Shown piece after piece: positions 23,201-35,200 of a stretch of DNA of 64,000 bases (positions are counted from its first letter, which is position 1; every line of letters starts with the position of its first letter). The notes beneath the pieces are model-generated. The model was given only the letters and a program-made list of their open reading frames with translations. It was not told the origin of the DNA and did no database searches. Where the stretch lies: the NCBI RefSeq assembly GCF_910592395.1, contig NC_088311.1, positions 23,840,646 to 23,904,645 of the forward strand, written 5' to 3'. The position numbers were made by a program, and so were the translations under genes. The DNA comes from Lineus longissimus (taxonomy: Eukaryota > Nemertea > Pilidiophora > Heteronemertea > Lineidae).

Positions 23201-26200
23201 AAATGACATCATATGTAGCCCACTCTTTAGAAATGACTCGTTTTAAAATGACATGTTGCAAGTGATAACATGAACTCTATGTAAACCTAGCCTAATACAA
23301 TATCCCATGTCATTTCCAATACTAGCCAAGAAATATGTGAAGAATGGAAAAGGATTGTCTGATGGGAGAGGTACTCGTTTTGTCACAGTGTCTGTTTTAT
23401 GTTTTTTTCTCACCCAAGTGATTCCAACTTCTATCTTCTGTTCCCCGTACTACACTCTGTGCATGAATGTTTGTCATTGTCTCCACACAAATGGTCATTT
23501 TATTTTGTTGGATTCCTATAAAGACTGAGAAACTTTCTCAAAATTGTTGCAATGATTCAGCACACTATTTGTAAAGCAAGTTAATCTTACTAACTGCTGT
23601 TGTTACGAGACAATATTCCACAACCTTGAAATAACTGAGTTATTTTATTGTGACGACATATTGCATACCCATGACGATAAAGTTTGATGGTTTCAGATTC
23701 TGTCATATCGATGCCGATCAGTGAGCCTGGTGATTGTAATGGTGCTGGGTCATACAAGGTTGCTCCCGGCTTCAGCATGTTGTGCCGGGAACTGAAGGCG
23801 CTCTTCATCAAGAGGTTCCATCATGTCCGCAGGAGCAAGAAGGGATTCGTCGCTGAGGTAGGTAACGTTGACACTGAATTTTCTGACCTATCACTCACCA
23901 AAAGTATGAAGAGGTCGTGATGTCATGAATACATTATGAATTTAAGTAGGTGGGAGGCCACGCGCTGCACTAAACTTGGTCTTGGTAACTGAGTTGTAAT
24001 CCTCATCATCGTTTTTCAGATTATCCTGCCAGCTGCGTTCGTGCTCCTGGCCATGATCTTTGCCCTGATAACGCCCCCGCTGACCCCTGACCCACCAATG
24101 GAAGTACACCCCTGGCTCATGACTCCGAAAGATGGAAACTTGAAGATGTTTTTCAGGTAAACAGGATTTCTCTTGTGTATGCTCTCACAGTGTCAGATAC
24201 TGTGAATCACCACATTTTTGCTGGCATATTATTTTCATGTAATCTGCGACTAATATCGACAGTTGTACCACATTACCTGTCCTGATGGGTCATTTAGTCC
24301 CTTATCTCTTGCTTTACAGCAATGACGCGCCACCTGGAGACTTTGCCGACAAATACGTTAATCATTTGTTATCGAAAAACGGACTGGGAACAAGATGTCT
24401 CGACCCTGATGTTCATCAAATTGAGTAAGTATTCTTCAGTTACCAAATTAGTTTGTGTTTGTGTAAGGTGGATCATCTGTCATTATAAACCATGTTAAAT
24501 GCAAGACACCTTGCTGAATTCCTGGCGCTGGTCATCACCTGCTTGATCTCTTCACTCTCGAACACTAACTGCCGTTTCGATGCGAGACGCTGCCATTATA
24601 ATGAGGCAGCCAATCAGAATCATCGGAGTGATTCGCTTGGTCACTGCCTACAACTCACCTGTCACTCTCACTATAAAGCATCACCTCTGATTGTACTTTT
24701 TACTCTAAAATTGGACAATCATGTTTTCAGCGGCTTTCCCTGCCGACCACTTCAAGACAAAACCAAGTACCAATTCTCTGCACAGCCGCTTATGACTGGG
24801 AACCTTTCCATAGACTCGCCTAACTGTGATTGTAGTACTGGCTACCAGCAGTGCCCAGCTGGGGCAGGAGGGCCGGAACCATCCAAGCGTCTCCATCAAA
24901 ACACGGACACCATCTACAACATGACTGGAAGAAACATCTCGGACTGGATCACCAAGACCATGAAATCGTATATCAAACAACGGTAAGATACCTTATTGTT
25001 CAATCTTGAGAGCATTGAGCATGGGGTGATGTCATTGTTTCGTGTAAATAAGGGTTTATAGTGACTCTATCCGGGAGGAGAAGTCAATCCCGGTTTACTC
25101 ACTTGAATAAGGTATTTTACTTGCCCTGGCACCGGCAGTGAGTATGCGGAATCATGCTGAGTCTTGTTCAGAGGACATTGCAATCACTGATAAGGAGATT
25201 CACCCCAAGGAATGTGACTGTGACACCACAAGCCACACACCCCACAGATCCACACAGTTATTTTATTCCACTGTAATGTTGTTTCACTACAGCTACGGTG
25301 GGTACTCCTTCGAAGTTAACGCCCTGGCCAAAGATAACTCCTCTACCCTCCAGAAGAGCCTAGAGAGAATCTCGTTGGCATTTAACAATGGCAAGCCAGT
25401 AATGGATGGAAGCAATGACTTCTGGGATGACCTCGACAGATTCATCTACAACTTTGATTACAGGAATGCCACCAAGGTCAGTGATTTGAGGATGACACGT
25501 GTGAGGTTGAAGTTATAATCCCAAGCTCAGTTAATGCCTGCACTCTATGCCACATCTTGTGTGATGGTCATTTAGAATCATTGGTCTGCTGTTGCCAGCC
25601 TTTCACAGGAGTTCAACTTTACTTGGGTGCAGGACAGTAATTTGTTCAAGAATGAATTGACCAGAAATAAGTTACAACCATCCAGGTGTCTGTGAATCAA
25701 GTCTTGATTTCATTCAAAAGTATTCACTAACCATTCTCGCCTTTAGGTTTGGTTCAACAACAAGGGCTACATCTCCTTCATTGCGTATGCAAATGGCATC
25801 AACAACATTGCCCTGCGTTCGAACCTACCCAAAGGGATGGACCCGAATAAGGCGGGAATCACCCTCATCCAGCATCCCCTGAACCTGACCAAGTCGCAAC
25901 TGATCGGTGAAACAGCGTAAGTCAATTTATAGCTTGATCTTTATCCTTTCCTAATCTGTTTCTGTTCCTATTCTCAACAGCATCCCAATGCTGTAACTTG
26001 TCCAACCCTGGCTATACTGCATGTTCTGTTCATTTTAGGAAACAAGGCTATGTGGATGTGCTGATTGCCATCTGTGTGATCTTTGCCCTATCATTCATCC
26101 CAGCAAGTTTTGTGCTCTACCTCATTGAAGAGAGGACGTCCAATTCCAAACATCTCCAGTTTGTGAGTGGTGTTAGTCCCTACATCTACTGGTGTGCCAA

Positions 26201-29200
26201 CATTGTCTGGGATCTGGTAAGGACAAAAGTTTCTTAATCATTTCACAAGAGTTGACCGATTATCATGGTCTGGAGCGTCATAAGGTGCACTGCGTAAGCC
26301 CGAAATTACACAATAGATTGGTTTCGCAGGCGCACGGATAGAGTAACGTGAACAATTAGCAGCGGTGACGTCATCACTACTTGCGGTGTCGTGACGTTGT
26401 ACGCAACGTCCCTACGCGTAAACGGAGGGAAAAGACGGATAGCGGGCTCGATACACGTAAACGCAAACGGACAGCAAATTTGACGAGTTTTCACTGACAC
26501 AGAAGTCGTACATCCCGAGCAGCACCTGTAATAGTTATTAGGAATATTGTGCTGTAAATAACTGGCTTTTGTAGTCGATATCGCCTATCCATGCAGGCAA
26601 AAACAGATAATGAAGTCGGGTTGCCACCTAGACTTAAATGTAACTGTTTTCTCGTGCGCAGCGAAACCGCAGAAATGACGCAGCAGTAAATAAAACGGTT
26701 ACGTCTAGCTAAACGTTCACGTCGCGCTATCCGGGCGCCTGCGAAACCACCCTATTATCCGTTGATAAGGGGTGATGTTGAGTGCCAAAACATTCAACAC
26801 TTGACCACGCTGCCCATCACGAATTCCATCATAATCCTACACTGTACCTTGATGTATAGAAGGTCAACTGATATTTCAATATCATGTTTTCAGATGAACT
26901 ACATTGTACCAGCCACCTTGTGTATATTCATCTTCTTGGCCTTCAACAAGCAATCCTACGTGTCCGCAGATAATGCTCCCGTCCTCGTCTCCCTGTTGCT
27001 ACTCTATGGGTGAGTCTAGTTCAATGGCTCAGTAAAGTCTTGATATTAAGGCTCCAGTTCCAGTGAAAGTTGTTTTGTCCTGTTTCGATCAATGTTGCGG
27101 TGCCAATCTCAAAATTGACGCCTGGGTCAACTCCCTGATGCTGCTACTGAGAATAATCTTTGCAAGAAAGTAAGATAACTTTTACGTCTTTAAACTTGTA
27201 TATTCAAACTGTAAACGGCACGGACATACACCAATCTTTGTCGGCAGAGGATCTATCTCGCCAGAAATCTCCTGAACCAGGGTTTCAATGGGGACAATAG
27301 GCTTGAGGACTTGGACTTGGCTTGGTCAGTTGGAATATACTCGGGCTCTGAACTTCGGGCAGAAGTTTCACCGGTTACTGTTAGTACGACGCTTGCTAGC
27401 GCTAGCTGGCTTGCTTGCTATTTAACTTTGTTGCTTCCTTCAGCAATCAGGAAAGCTCCCTTGGTTGGTTCTGCCAAATGCTCAGAGGACCCACGTTATA
27501 TACCCCCAGACCAACGCCAAGAATGCATAAACAATAATTGAATTGACGTCATACAACATTCCTCGCATACCAAACTCTCGGATGACGTAGGTGATGACCT
27601 AGTTGCCGGGGAAAACCCACGCAATATGCTAATTAGGTTGAGTTGCTATCGAAACTGACCAGCGCGGTTACCAACTGGGGTGGTAACAAACTAAAGTGAA
27701 TATTTCTTAACTTTGCCGCTAATCGGCACCAACATCGGCCCCCCCTAAATGCAACCTTGGAGGGCGCATTTACATAACATATAACACTTACAGTTTCCCC
27801 AGAGTATAACTGCTATCCAAATATTCCCAAAAGAATTAATTAAGTCCAAATGGAATAGTCCAAAGAGTAGTCCAAAATATTAACTACATGTACACAAGTC
27901 CAAATGAATGTCACACACATAATCCACAATTATGCGAATGCTGATGTCCTGCACTGAACTAAATATGCAAGACACAAAATGCAAGTCCAAAACTAACATG
28001 CACTAAAACGTTAATCCAAATCAGAAAATGTTCGTAGTTAATCCTGGTTGTGATCATCCGCAGTTGCCTCCAGCAAAACGATTTTGTTGATCGGCCGCAC
28101 CATCTTATCGGTAAAGGCTGTCTTCAGCTCCACAGAACGTACCAATCCGTCTTTTCCGGGGAACGTATCGGTGACTCGTGCTAACGGCCAGTGAGATCTT
28201 GCTAAAGACTGGTCGAGAACTAAGACCAAATCGTTTACGCGTATATTCGGCTGTTCGGCAATCCACTTTGATCGGACTTGAAGAGCAGAGAGGTATTCAG
28301 CGGTCCATCTCTTCCAAAACTGATCGACGACGAATTGGACATGTCTCCACCGTTTTCCGAACATGTCAGCCTTTCCAAAGGTTCCGATTGGCGACGGGAA
28401 TCCCTTTCCAAAAGGACGCAGCAAATCATTCGGTGTTAGCGGGAGTTGGTCTTTAGGATCGTTGGAGACGACAGTCAGCGGACGGCTATTCACGACGTTT
28501 TCAACTTCGGCAAATATCGTATCCAAGCGTTCATCATCGAGGGACTGCTTTAGTAGTATGGAGTTCATCACCTTCCGGGCAGTTCGGATGTTGCGCTCCC
28601 AGACACCGCCCATATTCGACGCTGTAGGGGTATTGAAGGTCCAATCAATGTGGTTCTGCAGCAAGTATTCTTTAAGGCGATGACTCTCATTCCACTGGGC
28701 AATCGATTCTCGCAGCACACGGTTTGCGCCGACAAAGTTGGTGCCATTGTCGGACCGGATCAGCTTTGGAACTCCTCGTCTTGCACAGAATCGGATTAGG
28801 GCGTTGATGAAGGAGTCTGTGTCCATGGACGAAAGCTTCTCTAGATGAATCGCTCGCATTGACAGGCAGGTAAACATACATCCATAGCGCTTCTCTTGAG
28901 AACGTCCCCTCTTAACGTAAAAGGGACCAAAAACGTCAACACCCAGACACTGGAAGGGATACTTTGATGGTGTCACTCGTTCAGGCGGGAGATCTGCCAT
29001 CTTCTGCTGCCCCAGCTTGCCGTGAAGCACTTTGCAAACAATGCAGTCTCTGAGAACTCTTTTCACCAGCTGACGGGCCTGTGGAATCCAGTAGTTCTGC
29101 CGTAAATTCGCCATAACGTGTTCTCTGCCGGAGTGCCTGCAAAGCCGCTCGTGCGCATCTCGTACGATGAGTGTTGTTACGTGGTCATCTCTCGGCACAA

Positions 29201-32200
29201 TCACTGGATGCTTGGCTGGGTCAGGAATCGAAGCATTCTTTAAACGTCCCGTCACTTTCAGGAGCTGGTTTTCGTCCAGATACGGCTCTAGTTCAAATAT
29301 TGAACTCTGCTTCGTGATGCGTGTATTTGATCTCAAGGCGTTGACCTCGTTGCTGTAATGCCTTTTCTGGAGACATCGAAGAATAGCTCGTTCTGCTGCC
29401 TTTAGTTCTTCAGGGGAGAGACGGTCATTCATCTTGGGTCTTTTCTTGTGTAGCCACTTGAGGAATCTCAAAAGATACGCCACTGCTTTGAGTAGTCGAG
29501 GCCAGCTTGAATATCTGTTGAACAGCTTTACTATGAAATCGTCAGGAACCGTCACGACCGCACAGGACTTGGCTTCCTTCTTGACTTCGGGATCCCTCTC
29601 AAGCAGGTTAGGCTGTCCTTCTGGTATTTCTGGCCAACTGTCTTCACTCAACCATAGGAACGCTGGACCTTGGCGCCATCTGGTGTCGGACAACATCTGT
29701 TCGGCGTTCAGCCCTCTTGACGCATCATCAGCCGGGTTGTCCTTTGTCCCTACGTAACGCCACTGGCTTGGCCTTGTACCATCATGAATTACGGCTACAC
29801 GGTTGGCGACAAAGGTCTGGAAACGCTTGGTTTTGTTCTTGACATATTGGAGAACGATGGTGCTGTCCGTCCAAAATGTCGACTCTTGCAGGGGCAATCT
29901 TATCTCACGACGTATGAGGTTGTCCATCTTCACAGCGAGCACGGCAGCGGACAGCTCCAGGCGAGGAATCGTCATCGGTGTCATCGGCGCCAGTCTGGAT
30001 TTCGCCATCAGTATCGTACAGTGCACAGCGCCGTCACTGTTCACCAATCTCAGGTAACTCACAGCACCATAGGCATCGGCGGATCCATCGGAGAAGTGAT
30101 GTAATCTAGCTTCAGTGATGTCGCCGAAATCGGTCGGATGAATACATCTTGGCACTTGAAACTCTTCTAGTTTGGGCAGGCCATCCAACCATCTCTGCCA
30201 TCTCTTGATGCTGGCGGGGCTCATTTCATCATCCCATCCTTTGTCGGATCTGCATTCTGTCTGGAAGATCATCTTCGCTTCGAGGACGAATGGACAAACC
30301 AATCCCAGGGGGTCGTACATAGAGCTGGTGATTCTAAGAAGACCGCGCTTCGTGAAGACTGGTTCCTTATAGCGAATCTTGAGACCAAACGTGTCCGTCT
30401 CCGTGTCCCATTGGACACCCAGGGCTCTCTCAATTGGTAGGGAGTCGGACGTCAGGTCGAGATCTTTTATGGTCTTCGCTCTGTCTTCAACGGGAATGGA
30501 CAGGAGGACCTCTTTGCTGTTTGAAGACCATTTCGTGAGTCGGAATCCTCCCAGTTGAAGTAACGTTCTCAATTCCTCAACCAGCTTGACAGCGACATCA
30601 ACACCGGGTACGGATTTTAGACAATCGTCAGCGTAGAAGTCCTGTAACACTGTTTCTATGGTATCGGGATGAAATTCGTCTTTATGGTCTTCAGCCGTTC
30701 GTCTCAGGGCGTAACTGCAGCAACTCGGGCTCCATACTCCTCCGAAGAGGTGAACCGTCATTCTGTAGACTTGAGGTTTCTTCTTGGGATCACCATCCTT
30801 CCAAAATAGGAATCGCAATGCGTCTCTGAATTCGGGTTTGACCTTGACCATGTGGAACATCTCCTGGATGTCTCCCATAACGGCAACAGGGCATTCGCGA
30901 AACCTCATCAGAACACCAAGCAGCTTGTTCATCAGGTCGGGGCCTTGGTAGACCTGGTCGTTCAGAGAAGTCCCAGCATATGTGGCTGCGCAGTCGAAGA
31001 CGATACGGAACTTTTCCGGCTTACTGGGATTGACGACATTATGGTGAGGGAGGTACCAAACACTACCCGGTTGCGACATCTCATCTTCTGGAACTGGCTC
31101 TGCAAAGCCCTTGTCCAACAGATCCTGCATACCACTTCTGTATTTGTCGTGCAATGCGGGATCTCTGCTCAATCTTCGGCCCAGAGACTGGAGTCTTTTC
31201 TCGGCCATCATACGGTTGTCCGGCAGTTCGGGAGGCGTCTTCTTGAACGGGATGTTGAGCTGGTAATGGCCGTCCACCAAGCTGACTGACTTGTCCCACA
31301 CGCCGACTACCTTCTTGTCATTTTGTGACATCTGGGGCTGGCCACTTGCAAGAGACTGGCAGGCGTCAAGTCTCCAAAACTGCTCAACTTGGACTTCCAA
31401 GACACGTTCATGGTTCATCTTCTCGGGAAGGCCAGCTTGAATAAAGGAGCAGACAGCCGTACTGTCTGCTGGTTGGCCACCAATTGGACCGTTCAGAGTC
31501 CACCCTAGGCTGGTTCTGATCGCATACGGCTCATCATCTCGACCCCGGCGGACTTCAAGCGGAAGAATGGCTTGTGGGACATCTTGGCCAATAAGCAGCG
31601 AAACCCCCTTGTCGTCGACAGAGTTGTCGCATACTCCCGTAAGATGACGCCATCTGCCGATATCCAACTGACTCGGTCCTGTGATGCTATTTGGGAAGCT
31701 GTCGATGGCATACACCCTGGGCAAGTCCAGCACACTTCTCTTCTTAGCCTTTCTGGATGTCGGTGTAACTTGAAGACACACTTCGATGGCATCTGTGGCT
31801 GCACTTTGACCGAGGGTCTCCAAAGACAGAGCTGTTCTTGATCCCTCCAACTTGAGCTGGGACAACAAGGACTTAGAGCAGAACGTTCTGTTGCTGCCGG
31901 AGTCTAGCAGCGCGTCTGTCTTGATGAACTCGTGCTGCCCTTTCCCCCTGACGTAGACTGAGACAATCGGCAAGGCAATGCGTGTTGAATCTTTGTTCAG
32001 TGAGTCACAGGCGAAATTCTCTGCACCATCAGTCTTGACTTGGCTGGGAGGAGTAGCAGGCTTCGCGACAGCGGCATGTTCCTTCTTTACCATGGCAGCA
32101 TGCAGGAGTTGAGAGTGCTTGAGCTTGCAGTCTTTCTCATGGCAGTCACTGGACCTGTGGCATTGACGGTAGCTATGGTTGCTGAAATCAAGGCAGTTGA

Positions 32201-35200
32201 AGCACAACCGCTTCTCCTTCACAACCTCCAGACGTCTTGTGGGTTCCATGGCCTTGAACTTAGGGCAGGCTGCAACTTTATGACTCTGGCTGCATATATG
32301 ACAATTCATCTTCTTGGTCTCGGGCTTAGCATCGCTGGTGACGGACTTGATTTTAGCTGGACTGCTTCTGGCTGCTTTGGTCGCCTGATTATCTTTGCCG
32401 GTCGCTTGCACTGTTAAACTGACGCCTGTTTTCTTCTGTGGGAAGGTTCGCTTCTTCTCAACTCTATCCTTGGCCTGTATCTTGCCAAAGACTGGATCAT
32501 TTTCTTCGCCAGACACCATTTCGAGAAAGGTGACAAAGGCTTTGAAGTCTGGATATGACTTTGTCCGTAGCTTCGACCGATGCGCTTCCTTTCTCCACCT
32601 CGACTGGATATAAAGGGGAAGTCTAGTTGAGATGTCTGCCATCCGGTCTTGAGAGTTGACCTCTGCCAATTTATTCATGGCCTTTAACGTTTCGTAACAT
32701 CCCCGGACATCGTCAGTAAACTCCTGCAGCGCTTCACCAGAGTTGGTCTTTACTGGTGGGCCTTCAACTATCTTCTTCACCCAAGCCTTCGCAATGGTAT
32801 ATTCATCACCAAATCGCTCCTTCAGCAGCTCCCTAGCTCTGGCATATCCTGCTGATGGTGACATCAAAGCGCAAGGACGAATTACTCGGGCAGCTTTACC
32901 ACAGCAGTATTCCATCAGGCAGTTGAGCTTGTCTCCATCTGTAACACAGGCTCTGTGCACCAGGCTATCAAAACTATTCATAAACGCCCAATACTGCATC
33001 GGCTCTCCGTCGAACTTCTGAAGACCGGTCTTGGGAAGACGCAAGGCATCGATTAGCTGTCGCTGTATATCGAGAGGAGCTGCTACTGGCACTTGGCTTG
33101 ATGACGTATCAATGGCAGGGATTACATAACTCGGATGTGCTGAGACATTCCCTGAAGTAGTCGTAACATTTTGATGCGTGGCAACTTTAGCTGGCTGTGA
33201 CATCACGACTGACACTGCTGGACGCGGCATGGCGGCTTGAACATCGGCAGGATGTGACATAATATCAGGCATCATCACAGGGCTGGGCTGGTACACCATC
33301 TCGGTCATTTGTTGGGACATTGTGCCTGGCACTGCTTGGCGCGGCATGGCGGCTTGGACATCATCGGCAGGATGTGACATCATCACTGGCATGGGCCGGT
33401 ACACCATCTCGGCCACTTGTTGTGACATTGAGGCGGCTGAGCCAGTGCGGTAAGTCATGTCGGCCGGTACTGGCTGTGGCATCCTGGCGACGTCTGGGGA
33501 AGGCTGCGACATCGTGGTTGGAGCGGCAGCTCGAACCAAAGTCGCTGGATCGCATCTCTGGGCGGTAGGCTCAAAGGAAATCAGCCAATCTGGTTCATAT
33601 GAAGCAGGTACTGTCTTCACGTCAGGAGCCGTTCGCCTATCTGGAGACGCTCGAGGGCGTTGTGGTGTACTGCTGTACTGTCGTTGATGGAACTCCGGAA
33701 CCAAAGGGTTAAGCATAAATTGTCTCTCAGGAACCCTAACTTGATCTTGGATGACAGGCGAAAGGACTGGATCGGGGGGTCTGTCACGGTCCAGATGCTT
33801 GACTAAGGTCTGTTCCTCAGCGTCAGCTGCTCGGAGCTCTTCCTCTAAGGTCATGCGCTCACTTTCAAACTGGAGTTGTCTGGCCTTCTCCTTCAGCGCC
33901 AACTCGGACACTTTAGCTTGCCGCTCAGCTTCCTCGATTTCTTGTTGCAGTTTCATTTTCATCGACTGGTGTTGCTTGAGCAGACGGGATTTCTCCGTCA
34001 GCCCGGCCTTCTTGGCTGAAGTGATCGCTAGGTAACTAGACACCCTGCTTGTCTTTGATGAGCTGCTGCCTTGTTGGGAGACACTATCCGACGGACTCAG
34101 CTTGTCGTTTAGGTCTTCCTGCCTCATCCGTTGATCAAATTTAAAGCGGACGCTTTGGATAAGCCCGAGCATATTCTGGAAATGCTCCCGACATTCAACA
34201 GCTCGGGCCGGGTTTACAGCAGCGACCAATCTGACATAGTTGTCATGGATGTCTCTGAACTTTTCAAAGGCGTTTTCGAGATCACTCAGCGGCTGCTGTA
34301 GGAGTGAGGTGTGCAGCCCTTGCTCAAAGGCTTCGTTGAACTGCCTATGCCTCATTGTCACTTGTGCGGCATAACCCCCTCGGCTTCTTGCCATTTGCAC
34401 GAGTTGTTCTGCTGCCAACTCATCGGGATCGAGCATCTTTGAAGCGACGGTGTGCCTCACGGGCCTCCGTAGTCGATCAGCTGTTGACCCAGTTTCTGCT
34501 TCATGTACACTGTGCTCGCTCTGTACACTCTTACGAGATTCTGGCCTGGATGGCGGCAGTTCTTTGCTGGCAATTTCTCGCAGATACTGCCCTTCCATTA
34601 TGGATTATTCTTGGTGAGGACCAAAGTTAAATCGTGTTGCGGTGCCAATCTCAAAATTGACGCCTGGGTCAACTCCCTGATGCTGCTACTGAGAATAATC
34701 TTTGCAAGAAAGTAAGATAACTTTTACGTCTTTAAACTTGTATATTCAAACTGTAAACGGCACGGACATACACCAATCTTTGTCGGCAGAGGATCTATCT
34801 CGCCAGAAATCTCCTGAACCAGGGTTTCAATGGGGACAATAGGCTTGAGGACTTGGACTTGGCTTGGTCAGTTGGAATATACTCGGGCTCTGAACTTCGG
34901 GCAGAAGTTTCACCGGTTACTGTTAGTACGACGCTTGCTAGCGCTAGCTGGCTTGCTTGCTATTTAACTTTGTTGCTTCCTTCAGCAATCAGGAAAGCTC
35001 CCTTGGTTGGTTCTGCCAAATGCTCAGAGGACCCACGTTATATACCCCCAGACCAACGCCAAGAATGCATAAACAATAATTGAATTGACGTCATACAACA
35101 TTCCTCGCATACCAAACTCTCGGATGACGTAGGTGATGACCTAGTTGCCGGGGAAAACCCACGCAATATGCTAATTAGGTTGAGTTGCTATCGAAACTGA

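Noticed and set aside
27311-27541. 76-codon ORF found identically at 34853-35083
   Set aside because: It is part of the LTR, and the duplication merely reflects LTR identity. The retrotransposon genes are on the other strand.
28178-34715. Many plus-strand ORFs opposite the gag-pol frame
   Set aside because: They are antisense shadows of the 2186-codon frame and carry no domains.
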